Positions 53,142-62,229 of a stretch of 64,000 nt of DNA are shown in pieces. Position 1 is the first letter of the stretch. The number at the start of each line of letters is the position of its first letter. Both the position numbers and the translations under genes were made by a program. Origin of the DNA: Heyndrickxia sporothermodurans (lineage in GTDB: Bacteria; Bacillota; Bacilli; Bacillales; Bacillaceae_C). The stretch covers positions 738,001-802,000 of the forward strand of contig CP066701.1 of NCBI GenBank assembly GCA_016756695.1, given 5' to 3'. The notes under the pieces were generated by a model. It was given only the letters and a program-made list of their open reading frames with translations. It was not told where the DNA came from and searched no databases.

Positions 53142-54290
53142 TTAAGCAGATATACGCGACTGCGCCCGCGTCATTTTTCGGACTTCCCACTGTTTTAACC
53201 CCCTAAACAGTGTAGGAAGAATTATACAAACAACGAGTACACGAAGCACTTGGACGACGACTACAAAAGTGGAATCTGCATCAAGTACAGCTGATGTCGT
53301 AGCCATTTCTGCAATCCCACCAGGGGCAAATGCGAGCATCGAAGTAATGAAAGAAATACCTGTGATGATGGATACAAAATAGGCACAAACGAGCATCGAA
53401 ACGATCAATCCAATGGTCGTTAAAAGTGAAACCCACATTGTTTTTCCAATACCCGTGAGCATCTCTTTATAGAAACGTGATCCAATGCTTGAAGCGATAA
53501 AAATTTGCGATAAAATAATGGCACTATGAGGCCACCAGGCGATCATATCGTGACCGGCAAAGGTGGAACCTAAAGTTTGCAAACAACCAACCCCCAGCAT
53601 TCCGCCGACTAACCATGGGGCCGGAAACTTCAAGTGTTTACCAATATAATAGCCACCCCATACCCCAAATGCTAGGATCAAAGTCCATAAGAGATAACTC
53701 CATTCAAATCCAGAGACACCCCCGGAAGAAACAACATCACTATTGGCTATAACATGGTTGGCAGGATGATGCGACCATGTCGAAGCGAAGAGCGGTATTG
53801 TCAGCACGACAAGAAAAACACGCATCGTTTGAATGATCGTTACCACGATGGTATTGGCCCCTACCTCTTCTGCAATACTAGGCATAGCACTTAACCCTCC
53901 TGGTGAAGTTCCGAAAAAGCTTGTAATCATATCTGTTTGACTAAATTTCCAAAGAACCAATCCGGATATAAGGGCAAAAATAATGGATAGAAATAGCATA
54001 ACCAAAATAACTAACCAATGATCCTTAAACGTATGAACGACAGATAAATTAATTTTTTGTCCCAATTCAATTGCTAATATACATTGACCTATTCTTAGCC
54101 AGTATGGCGGGAGTCCTTTTTGTTCACGGGGAATCTTTAAAAATGCTGGTCTTTTAAATGAAAGAAAGGCTGCAATCAGTAAAGTTCCAATCATCCACCC
54201 AATCGAAAGACCTGCCAAAGAAAGAACAAGTCCACCGATACTGCTGATGATCATAAAACAAATGCTTTGAAATAATGATTTCCTTTTCAA
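53142..54290 (-). CDS. AbrB-family membrane permease
   Basis: This 382-residue protein has about ten hydrophobic segments. It belongs to the membrane AbrB (AbrB-duplication) family, unrelated to the DNA-binding AbrB. The two repeats are visible as SFFGTSPGGLSAMPSIAEEVGANTIVVTIIQTMRVFLVVLTIPL and SMLAFAPGGIAEMATTSAVLDADSTFVVVVQVLRVLVVCIILP. Such proteins are often named ammonia monooxygenase regulators, but they are transporters of uncertain substrate and are frequent beside tripartite carboxylate genes. A divergent LysR regulator lies 156 bases away and probably controls it. Confidence 0.85.
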   Translation of the reverse strand: MKRKSLFQSICFMIISSIGGLVLSLAGLSIGWMIGTLLIAAFLSFKRPAFLKIPREQKGLPPYWLRIGQCILAIELGQKINLSVVHTFKDHWLVILVMLFLSIIFALISGLVLWKFSQTDMITSFFGTSPGGLSAMPSIAEEVGANTIVVTIIQTMRVFLVVLTIPLFASTWSHHPANHVIANSDVVSSGGVSGFEWSYLLWTLILAFGVWGGYYIGKHLKFPAPWLVGGMLGVGCLQTLGSTFAGHDMIAWWPHSAIILSQIFIASSIGSRFYKEMLTGIGKTMWVSLLTTIGLIVSMLVCAYFVSIITGISFITSMLAFAPGGIAEMATTSAVLDADSTFVVVVQVLRVLVVCIILPTLFRGLKQWEVRKMTRAQSRISA

Positions 54291-54409
54291 CCGATGTCCT
54301 TCTTTCTTTTGATATCTGTACTCTTGATGTGAAATAATAATTGATTCGCTATATAAATAACTATATTATAGATTAAGAAATAAATAAAATATTGATTTCT
54401 AATGATGAA

Positions 54410-54428
54410 CCATCAAAAAAGTTGATGG
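54410..54428 (+). promoter_or_regulatory. Inverted repeat before the LysR gene
   Basis: CCATCAA and TTGATGG pair with a 5-base centre, in the divergent promoter region just before the regulator's ribosome site. It could be a LysR or self-regulation site. Confidence 0.35.
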
Positions 54429-54446
54429 CTAGATAAGGAGATTTCT

Positions 54447-55328
54447 ATGGATGATCGAGATTGGCTCATTTTACAAACCCTTTACCATGAGAAGAATATA
54501 ACGAAAGCTGCAAAGGAGCTATATATTTCCCAACCCGCATTAACAAATCGATTGCAGCAAATTGAGAAAGAATTTGGGGTTCAAATTGTCAATAGAGGCA
54601 GACGTGGTGTGCAATTTACACCACAGGGAGAATATTTAGCAAAAAGCGCACATGAAATTCTCTTAAGCATTCGTAAAATTAAAGAGAATGTTCGTAATAT
54701 GGAAAACTATGTAACGGGAACCTTAAGGATTGGGGTCACAAATTTCTTTGCCTATCATAAACTTCCTGAACTATTAAAGCTTTTTAAAGATCAGTATCCC
54801 AACATCGAATTCAAAATCTCGACAGGTTTCAGCGGAGATATCGCCAATTTAGTGAGTAATGATGATATCCACATAGGCTTTGTAAGAGGAGATTATGGGT
54901 GGAAGGAGAAAAAACATTTATTATTTGAAGAAAAAATTTGTATTGTCTCGAAAGAAAAAATCGACATTGAACGTCTTCCACAATTACCAAGAATCGATTA
55001 TCGGACAGATCATTTATTAAAAACATTAGTGGATCATTGGTGGGGAGAAAATTATTCTAAGCCGCCATTGATAAGCATTGAGGTTGATAAAGCGGAAACA
55101 TGCAAAGAAATGGTGATCAATGGGTTGGGCTATGCCATTTTACCAAGTATGATTTTAGACGATATTGACGGCCTTTATAAATCGGAAATCCGAACTAAAA
55201 ATAATGAAGCCATTTTACGAAAAACATGGATGTTTTACCATGAAGAATCATTAAAGTTAAGTATGGTGAAGGCTTTTGTTACCTTCATAGAGAATATCGA
55301 TTTTTACAGCATAAATAAACGTAAGTAG
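54447..55328 (+). CDS. LysR-family transcriptional regulator
   Basis: This 293-residue regulator has an N-terminal winged HTH (LQTLYHEKNITKAAKELYISQPALTNRLQQIEKEFGVQIVNRGRRGVQFTPQGE) and a two-lobed effector domain from about residue 90. It starts after TAAGGAG. It is divergent from the AbrB-family permease and next to the chimeric citrate sensor and citM, so a carboxylate-responsive role is likely. The protein is of normal length. Confidence 0.9.
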   Translation: MDDRDWLILQTLYHEKNITKAAKELYISQPALTNRLQQIEKEFGVQIVNRGRRGVQFTPQGEYLAKSAHEILLSIRKIKENVRNMENYVTGTLRIGVTNFFAYHKLPELLKLFKDQYPNIEFKISTGFSGDIANLVSNDDIHIGFVRGDYGWKEKKHLLFEEKICIVSKEKIDIERLPQLPRIDYRTDHLLKTLVDHWWGENYSKPPLISIEVDKAETCKEMVINGLGYAILPSMILDDIDGLYKSEIRTKNNEAILRKTWMFYHEESLKLSMVKAFVTFIENIDFYSINKRK

Positions 55329-55413
55329 GGATTTCTTAATTGATATGAACATTTGAAACTTTTATACGTGGAAACAATAGTTTCATTCAACTTCATACTA
55401 GGAGGGATGCTGC

Positions 55414-56832
55414 CTGAAGTCCATAAAAGTATCTTTGCAGATGAAAATACTTGGGCTTGTATTGTTGCTAGGATTCCTTCTGATTTTCCTCCTAACCGGA
55501 ATTTTCAGTTATATGGAAAGCAAGCAAATTCAAGAGAATAAAGGAAGGATGGCACTTGAAATATCGAAGACGGTCTCATTTATGCCTACGATAATAAATG
55601 CTTTTCAAACGGCCGATCCTTCCAAAACGATTCAGCCGTTAGCGGAGAAGATTCGAAAAGAAACCGGGGCTGAGTTCATTGTAATAGGAAATAAAGATGG
55701 TACACGGTATTCACATCCTAATAAAGCTGAGGTCGGGAAAAAAATGAAGGGCGGAGACAATGAAAGGGCCCTCATCAATGGGGAGTATTATATTTCCAAG
55801 GCGAAAGGTTCTCTCGGGCCGTCACTTAGAGGGAAATCCCCTATATTCAACAAACGAGGTGAGATTATTGGTCTCGTTTCTGTAGGATTTCTAATCGAGG
55901 ATATTCAACAGCAAATAATGAATCATCTCATTAAATTACTTATTGCTTCTTTTTTCGCGCTTATCCTCTCGATTATCGGAAGCATTCTCCTGGCTCGTAA
56001 TATTCGTAAGGACACAATGGGTTTAGAGCCATATGAAATTGCTGGACTGTATAAAGAAAAGAATGCTGTTTTGCATGCGGTGAAAGAAGGTATTTTAGCC
56101 ATTGATCAAGACGGCTTTATTACGATGATGAACCAGCCCGCGAAGAAACTTCTTCATATTCAAGGGTCTGTCAGGCATAGGAAAGTGGATGGACTCTTTC
56201 CATCTAATTATCTTTATGAGGTATTGAAAACGGGAATTCCCCAAATTGATAAGGAAATGATTTGGAAAGATCAAACCGTCATCGTGAACTGCACGCCACT
56301 CTTCGATCAAGATAAGATTACAGGAGTAGTTGCTTCTTTTCGTGACAAAACAGAAATTGAACAGATGGTCAACACGATATCGGAAGTAAAAAGATACTCA
56401 GAAGATCTCCGAGCTCAAACACATGAATTCACGAATAAATTATATGTGTTATCCGGATTGCTCCAATTAGGTGAATATGATCAGGCCGTTAACATGATCC
56501 AAAGTGAAACAACGGATTTACAACTGCAAAATTCTGTTGTCTTTAACCAAATAAGAGATACAAAAGTACAAGCTATCCTAATAGGGAAATTAGGAAAAGC
56601 GTCTGAAAAGAAGCTTAAGTTTACAATCGTTCCGGAAAGTTATTTAGAAATGCTACCACCTCATATGACACTTTCCGATGGTCTTTCAGCTGAAGAAGTT
56701 GGAAATGAAATCGGTGCCTCCCGGTCGACAGCTCGCAGATATTTAGAATATCTTTCATCTGTACATGAAGCAAAGGCGGGAGTTGTTTACGGTATTGTGG
56801 GAAGACCCGAACGAAAATACTATCCAATTTAA
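55414..56832 (+). CDS. Chimeric citrate sensor kinase fused to response-regulator DNA-binding domain
   Basis: The product is about 472 residues. Residues up to about 420 match the first three-quarters of a CitS-type kinase: membrane segment, sensing domain (AEFIVIGNKDGTRYSHPNKAEVGKKMKGGDN, GSLGPSLRGKSPIF), second membrane segment, PAS domain and H box (LRAQTHEFTNKLYVLSGLLQLG). At MLPPHMTLS the sequence switches to DGLSAEEVGNEIGASRSTARRYLEYLSS...GIVGRPERKYYPI, the DNA-binding end of a CitT-type regulator. The ATPase and receiver domains are absent. One continuous frame spans the join. The likely start is CTG 55414, 7 bases after GGAGGG; the first ATG in frame is 55441, with a TTG two codons before it. 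Confidence 0.85.
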   Translation: MKSIKVSLQMKILGLVLLLGFLLIFLLTGIFSYMESKQIQENKGRMALEISKTVSFMPTIINAFQTADPSKTIQPLAEKIRKETGAEFIVIGNKDGTRYSHPNKAEVGKKMKGGDNERALINGEYYISKAKGSLGPSLRGKSPIFNKRGEIIGLVSVGFLIEDIQQQIMNHLIKLLIASFFALILSIIGSILLARNIRKDTMGLEPYEIAGLYKEKNAVLHAVKEGILAIDQDGFITMMNQPAKKLLHIQGSVRHRKVDGLFPSNYLYEVLKTGIPQIDKEMIWKDQTVIVNCTPLFDQDKITGVVASFRDKTEIEQMVNTISEVKRYSEDLRAQTHEFTNKLYVLSGLLQLGEYDQAVNMIQSETTDLQLQNSVVFNQIRDTKVQAILIGKLGKASEKKLKFTIVPESYLEMLPPHMTLSDGLSAEEVGNEIGASRSTARRYLEYLSSVHEAKAGVVYGIVGRPERKYYPI

Positions 56833-56976
56833 TACGAGGAAGATCCATAAGTTGCTTTCGCACAATTGGATCTTCCTCTTTTTATTTAACACGCAATCCA
56901 AATTTCAAAGTACCTGGATGGGACTTTCGTGAGCAAAATGAGCAAAATGCATTTAAATCTTTTTAATAACATTATT

Positions 56977-56991
56977 ATGCAAACGGTTACA
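56977..56991 (+). promoter_or_regulatory. CRE (CcpA site) before citM
   Basis: ATGCAAACGGTTACA fits WTGNAANCGNWNNCW at all defined positions. It lies about 50 bases before the citM start. Confidence 0.7.
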
Positions 56992-57042
56992 ATACTGAAA
57001 ATTTCACCTATACTCAATATACAAATAAGAGAGGTGAAAATC

Positions 57043-58335
57043 ATGTTAGCAATATTAGGATTTTTAATGATTATTATATTTATGGTTTTAATTATGACCA
57101 AACGACTTTCTGCCATGATTGCCCTTATGGTCGTTCCCGTTATTTTCGCTCTTATTGGCGGATTTGGAAGCAAAATGGGTCCCATGGCTCTAGAAGGTAT
57201 AAAAAGTGTAGCTCCGACAGGAATTATGATTTTGTTTGCGATTCTCTTTTTCGGCATCATGATCGATGCAGGAGTATTCGATCCGATCATTTCAACCATC
57301 TTGAAAGTGGTCAAAGGGGATCCGGTAAAAATAGCAGTAGGTACAGCTATACTTGCGCTAATAATTTCCCTTGATGGTGATGGAACAACAACATACATGA
57401 TTACGATTTCAGCGATGCTCCCATTATATAAACGCATCGGTATGAGACCACTCGTACTAGCCGGTATTGCGGTATCCGCTTCCGGGGTCATGAATCTCCT
57501 TCCATGGGGTGGACCGACTGCACGAGCAATGACTGCCTTACATCTTGAAATGTCAGATATCTTTACACCTGTTATCCCTTCTATGATTGGCGGCATATTA
57601 TTTGTATTATTCATGTCTTACTGCCTTGGAAGAAAAGAACGTAAACGAATAGGCGTTTTAACTATTGATTACAGCACAATGGCTCAAATGGCCGTTACTG
57701 CAGAAGATGCTGGCTTAAAACGTCCTAAGCTTATCATTGTGAATTACTTACTAACGATCTTACTTTTAGTAGCTCTCATCATAGAATTATTACCGACGAC
57801 CGTATTATTTATGATTGGATTTGCGATTGCGATTACGATCAACTATCCGAAATTAAGTGATCAAAAAGAACGAATTGCACACTATGCTGATAATGCGTTA
57901 TCCGTTGTATCAATGGTATTTGCAGCTGGAATCTTCACAGGTATTCTATCTGGTACGAAAATGGTGGATGCGATGGCAAACACGATGATTACTCATATTC
58001 CTGATGCCTTCGGCTCACACTTTGCATTGATTACAGCAATTATTAGTGCACCATTTACATTTTTCATGTCAAACGATGCATTTTATTACGGAGTACTACC
58101 TCTACTAGCGAAAGCGGCTGGCGGTTACGGAATAGATCCTGCAATGATTGGACGGGCATCACTTTTAGGATTACCAGTTCATTTATTAAGCCCATTAGTT
58201 CCTTCAACCTACCTATTAGTTGGAATGGTCGGAGCAGATTTTGGAGACTTACAGCGTTCATTCCTAAAATGGGCTTGTGGGTCAACAGTCGTCATGATTT
58301 TAGTAGCTTTATTATTATCAATCATACCATTATAA
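57043..58335 (+). CDS. citM: CitMHS-family metal-citrate transporter
   Basis: This 430-residue secondary transporter has about twelve hydrophobic segments. Family blocks are LAILGFLMIIIFMVLIMTKRLSAMIALMVVPV at the start, ALIISLDGDGTTTYMITISAMLPLYKR, NLLPWGGPTARA (substrate region) and FMSNDAFYYGVLPLLAKAA. B. subtilis CitM takes up citrate bound to Mg2+ with protons. ATG 57043 follows GAGAGGTG; the frame is open to 56929, but earlier codons have no ribosome site and overlap the CRE. The regulator upstream would normally be a CitS/CitT pair and is here the single chimeric gene. Confidence 0.9.
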   Translation: MLAILGFLMIIIFMVLIMTKRLSAMIALMVVPVIFALIGGFGSKMGPMALEGIKSVAPTGIMILFAILFFGIMIDAGVFDPIISTILKVVKGDPVKIAVGTAILALIISLDGDGTTTYMITISAMLPLYKRIGMRPLVLAGIAVSASGVMNLLPWGGPTARAMTALHLEMSDIFTPVIPSMIGGILFVLFMSYCLGRKERKRIGVLTIDYSTMAQMAVTAEDAGLKRPKLIIVNYLLTILLLVALIIELLPTTVLFMIGFAIAITINYPKLSDQKERIAHYADNALSVVSMVFAAGIFTGILSGTKMVDAMANTMITHIPDAFGSHFALITAIISAPFTFFMSNDAFYYGVLPLLAKAAGGYGIDPAMIGRASLLGLPVHLLSPLVPSTYLLVGMVGADFGDLQRSFLKWACGSTVVMILVALLLSIIPL

Positions 58336-58336
58336 G

Positions 58337-58367
58337 AAAAGCTCGGAGGTTATCCTTCGAGCTTTTT
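58337..58367 (+). terminator. Terminator of citM
   Basis: AAAAGCTCG and CGAGCTTTTT pair with a 12-base loop directly after the stop codon. Confidence 0.82.
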
Positions 58368-58384
58368 GCTGTCCAGCGCACCCT

Positions 58385-58490
58385 TCCACTACAATCAGCT
58401 TTCTTAACGGAACTCAAGTTGAAAAAAATGAGAAAAGAAATTCAATAATCGTTGTATTTAACTAATTTGAAAACGCAAACAAAATATAAT
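58385..58490. repeat. Diverged half-copy of the dispersed intergenic repeat
   Basis: CAATCAGCTTTCTTAACGGAACT, then GAAAAGAAATTCAATAATCGTTG and AAAACGCAAAC align with the reverse complement of 22110-22200. It is the less GC-rich half of the repeat at 21984-22212. Confidence 0.55.
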
Positions 58491-58904
58491 AAAACTTCCA
58501 GAAGGCATAAAAAAATATTCGAAAAAACTATTCGAAAACAGCGTTCAGATAAAACCCATAATATAAAGTTCCCTGTGTCAGATATTGAAAAAATGATATT
58601 ACAATCTTTATGTAAACAAACAAAAAGGATATTACTCATGCAGCAGGGGAAGGATCCTATACAACAAACCAAATTGAATACTTTACTGCTTGTCTACGGG
58701 CATAGAAACCAGCACATTTTAAGCTGGGATTGGTCATATAGGGATACCAAACAATATATGCATACAAATATACTATAAAGCATCTATAAGCTTGAAATAG
58801 GTAGTCCTTATGCTTTAAGCGTACAAAAAAGGTATTCTGTGATAGGAAACTTGTTAATTTGATCATAATGTCAGTAATCAAGTGGTTGGAAGGGGAGGGT
58901 ACTA
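58491..58904. other. Stretch without a recognised gene
   Basis: Open frames exist on both strands here (for example 58452-58778 plus), but codon use is poor and no family or ribosome site supports them. The region ends with GGAAGGGGAGGG, a strong ribosome site for the gene that follows. Confidence 0.4.
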
Positions 58905-59446
58905 TTGAAAAAATCCTATAGTGCTTTAGATGTTTTACATAATAAAATAAATGGTAATAATCAAAAAAGCATTTTTCATAGTTTTTTTCATCCAAAAGGT
59001 ATTTAACTCTGAAGCTGCCTTATTACCACTATCTTCGAGGTCAGATATTTATTGAAGATATAAAGGATAATTACACAAGTGAAATTCCTTTCACATTTGA
59101 TATAGCTCATTTTGTTTTAATGCTTTATATGGACTTTCTTCAGCAAATTAAAAAAGGTGTAGGAAATGAAGAAGTGGCAGCTTTTTTAGTACATGGAATG
59201 AAATCATTTTTTCCAGAAAAGGATTTTAAGAAAATAGTGTTTAAGCAGGTAAATAACACTCTATTCCAATTTCAAGAAGTCGAGGTAGAAGGGGAGGAAG
59301 ATGATAATGAAAAATATGCTTATATCTATATGCGAGTAAAAGAAAAGCTTATTTTACGAGGGGAGGTTCTTTTATATGATTTATCTCCATATTTAGGAGA
59401 ATTAAGTATTACTGTAGAACATGTTTATGGCATTCTAGATATGTAG
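58905..59446 (+). pseudogene. Unknown gene, probably frameshifted
   Basis: A TTG start (58905) 3 bases after GGGGAGGG opens KKSYSALDVLHNKINGNNQKSIFHSFFHPKG, which stops at 59004. The frame one base back continues YLTLKLPYYHYLRGQIFIEDIKDNYTSEIPFTFDIAHFVLMLYMDFLQQIKKG to ILDM at 59446. Together they would be about 180 residues, soluble, with an acidic stretch (EVEVEGEEDDNE). I do not recognise the family. The two parts may instead be unrelated and the second gene may start later, at ATG 59120. Confidence 0.4.
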
Positions 59447-59456
59447 GGGATGGCAA

Positions 59457-59496
59457 TTAATTTGTGCTGGCCCCCCGGGGGGCCAGCACAAATTAA
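59457..59496. repeat. Perfect 40-bp palindrome
   Basis: TTAATTTGTGCTGGCCCCCC is followed at once by its exact reverse complement, with no spacer; the centre is between 59476 and 59477. The core CCCCCCGGGGGG is unusual in this AT-rich DNA. It lies 10 bases after the stop of the preceding unknown gene and inside the left end of the IS21 element, where the right end has no equivalent. Confidence 0.92.
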
Positions 59497-59552
59497 AAAA
59501 ACCACTTGTCAACATTCTTAAATACTACTACACTTCCTGTTGGGACAAAGTC

Positions 59553-61078
59553 ATGCAGGAGGTATTTAAGGAGATGTTGGCAGTGGCCGAAATCAATTAT
59601 ATCAGACAACAGGTTAACAATAAAGGCTGCGGTTATTCGGATGTAGCAAAAAGAACAGGTAGAGATCCTAGAACAGTTAAGAAATATGCGGATATGGAGG
59701 ATTTCAACGAACAGCCAAAAAAGAAACAGACGAGAGTATCACCGGTTTTAGGACCAGTGAAGCCAGTAATAGATGAATGGATCAAGGAGGACTTGAAAAA
59801 GAAAAAGAAGTTTCGTAGAACAGCTAAGAGAATGTGGGAGCTCCTTAAGGAACAGTTCAATTTTAAGGGGTCTGACCGAACAGTTCGCGATTATGTTTCC
59901 AAGAGAAAAGAAGAATTATTAAACCAGGCAGATCAAGCAGCCTTACCACTTGAGGCCATCTCTGGAACAGCACAAGTCGATTTTGGAGAGGCCCCGTTTA
60001 TTTATGGTGGGGAAGAAATAGTTTTGCCCTACTTAGTAATGTCATTTCCTTTTAGCAATGCTTTTTATTTTCAAGTCTTCCCTTCACAAAACAAGGAGTG
60101 TTTCCTAGAGGGGTTAAAAAGAGTGTTTCATCATATGGGTGGAGTGCCAAAGGCGATTCGCTTTGACAACCTCTCACCTGCCGTCAAAAAGATATTGCCA
60201 AATGGAGAACGGCATTTAACAGAGGAATTTCAAAACTTCGTTTTACATTATGGGTTTGAATGTGAATTCTGTAATCCCGCCAGCGGTAATGAAAAAGGAC
60301 ATGTAGAGGCAATGGTCAAGTATGTCAGGAATAACTTTCTCCTTCCTGGGCTCCATGTCATTGAATTGGATGAGTTAAATAAGGAACTGTGGGGGAAGGC
60401 AGAAAAAGACCGCTTGAGGAAGCATTACCAAAAGGATTGGTATATCAGAACTATTCGAGGAGGATAATGCCTTTCTACTATTGCCAGCAAAAGAATACGA
60501 GTGTGTAAGATATGAAACACTGAAAGTACTGATAAATATGGCTATGTTAAGGTGGACCTCAATCTGTATTCCACTTCCCCAAGATTTGCATTAAACAGAG
60601 TTCTCGTAAAAATCTCATACAACACTGTTGAGATTTTGGATGATGAGCGTCAGCTTGTCGTTAGGCATTCACGGCTCTATGGACAGTACCGTAAGTCGAT
60701 GAAGTGGCGACCATATCTAAATTTAATGGTACCAAACGTATACGGCACTTAAATATACTAGTTTCTACGACCAACTACCGGAGGAATGGAAAAACTATTT
60801 TCAGTCCTGTACTGTCGTAGAAAAGTCGGAAGCACTGAAACTATTATCGCTGATTTTGAAGGAACATGATTTCAGTCTTATAACAAAAGCGCTTGTCATC
60901 TCCTCTGAACACGGGCATCCCTCCGTGGATGCCATTAAACAAGTATTCTATCAGCTTATCAATGGTAGTGGAATCCGAAGTGAAATTAAACCAAAAATAA
61001 CGCTTCCCACCCTGCCTGAAGCAACGAGAGGACTCGAACGTTATGATCAACTCCATAAAGGGGTGATGCATAATGCAC
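59553..61078 (+). pseudogene. istA: IS21 IstA transposase, frameshifted
   Basis: The N-terminal HTH region is SDVAKRTGRDPRTVKKYADMEDF. The DDE core has SGTAQVDFGEAPFIYGG (Asp), KAIRFDNLSPAVKKIL (Asp) and NPASGNEKGHVEAMVKYVRNNF (Glu). The first frame ends at 60467, and the continuation (DNAFLLLPAKEYECVRYETLKVLI, then KVDLNLYSTSPRFALNRVLVKISYNTVEI, then HLKYTSFYDQLPEEWKNYF) needs about three frame changes. The span of about 508 codons is normal for IstA. It is inactive as it stands. Confidence 0.85.
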
Positions 61079-61790
61079 GAGGAAATTCAGTATACGCAAA
61101 ACGATTAAAGCTTAGCTGGATTAAAGAGCATTATCGTGAAGTTGAAGCTACTTCCCATGAGGAGTTTTTATTAAAGCTATTTGAAGCAGAAATCCAGCGG
61201 CGAGAAGAACGCCGGACCAACCTCCTTTTAAACCAAGCGACTCTTCCAAAAGTACAGGGTAAACCTTTTGACTGGAGTGAGGTTCAAATTCCGGCAGGAA
61301 TGACCAGGAAAGTCTGTTAAACGGAGAATTTATTGAACAGCAGGAGAATACCATCTTTTACGGTGGTGTAGGTGCCGGCAAAACCTATCTGGCAACATTG
61401 ATTGGCTTAAATGCCATACAAAAGTTTGGCAAGTCAGTAAAGTTCTATACAGTCGCTGGGTTGGTAAATCGGCTCCTTGAAGCAAACGAAAAAGGAACAC
61501 TTTCTAAGGTCTTCAAGCAGATTGAAAAGCTGGACTGTCTGATCCTTGATGAGCTAGGCTACATACCGCTGCATAAACAAGGTGGAGAATTACTGTTCCA
61601 AGTTATATCTATGTGTTACGAGGCAAAGAGCATCATCATTACAACTAATCTACAGTTCGGTCAATGGAATCACGTCTTCGGAGATCCCATTTTGACGGAA
61701 GCAGTCATTGACCGACTGATTCATCATTCTCACTTGGTCGTATTCAATGGTGATAGTCATCGATATAAAGAATCTTTACTAAAAGCTTAA
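61068..61790 (+). pseudogene. istB: IS21 IstB ATPase, frameshifted
   Basis: The first part (YAKRLKLSWIKEHYREVEATSHEEFLLKLFEAEIQRREERRTNLLLNQA) runs to a stop at 61318. The rest, with Walker A FYGGVGAGKTYLATLIG and Walker B LDCLILDELGYIP, continues in another frame to 61790. IstB is an AAA+ ATPase that helps IstA choose targets. One lesion near 61310 separates the parts. Confidence 0.85.
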
Positions 61791-61966
61791 AATGAATGTT
61801 GGCAAAGTGGTTACATTTTTAATTGCCGTTTAATGCATTTTTTACTTGCCAAATACAGAACATTTAATCTATATTATTTTTTTGGATTTTATAAAGAACA
61901 TTCAAGCCAATGGTAATACTGTAACAATGCAAGAGAATGTTGTAAGTAAACTAAAACATTAATAGT

Positions 61967-62182
61967 AAATTAAGACGAAGTTTAGAAATCGAAGAGAAAG
62001 ATCCCGTAGAAATTTTTATAGATGGAGACATGATGATATTAAACAAATATTTGCCTTTTAATGAATGGTAATTACTAGAGAAGTAAAAAAATGAAAATAA
62101 AATATTTGCAGGAAAAATTATTTTATGTCCGGAAGGGGCAAAAGAACTTTTAGAGGAGTTGAAAAAGACAATTTATATCCAA
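61967..62182 (+). pseudogene. AbrB/Abh-type transition-state regulator, remnant
   Basis: KLRRSLEIEEKDPVEIFIDGDMMILNKYLPFNEW (61967-62068) matches the AbrB DNA-binding domain after its first 20 residues, and NKIFAGKIILCPEGAKELLEELKKTI in another frame (to about 62182) matches the C-terminal end of Abh. The N-terminal quarter, with VRKVDELGR, is missing, perhaps lost when the IS21 element entered just upstream. A good terminator still follows. The gene is dead. Confidence 0.65.
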
Positions 62183-62183
62183 C

Positions 62184-62221
62184 TAAAAGACCCCTTTCAC
62201 TTTGTAGAAAGGGGTCTTTTA
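62184..62221. terminator. Strong terminator
   Basis: AAAAGACCCCTTTC and GAAAGGGGTCTTTT form a 14-bp stem with an 8-base loop and T and A tracts, between the AbrB remnant and the convergent small membrane protein gene. Confidence 0.88.
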
Positions 62222-62229
62222 GTTATCCA

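Larger units (their letters stand above)
59452..61827 (+). mobile_element. Decayed IS21-family element
   Basis: The outer ends are GGCAATTAA (59452-59460) and TTAATTGCC (61819-61827). Inside both, ACCACTT(T)G.CAACATTC occurs in inverted orientation (near 59501 and 61793). The left end has an extra block holding a perfect palindrome. The istA and istB reading frames are both broken. No target duplication is visible. Confidence 0.78.

Noticed and set aside
58657-58995. Minus-strand 112-codon frame rich in Tyr and Phe
   Set aside because: It opposes the better supported plus-strand gene remnant at 58905, and has no ribosome site or recognisable domain.
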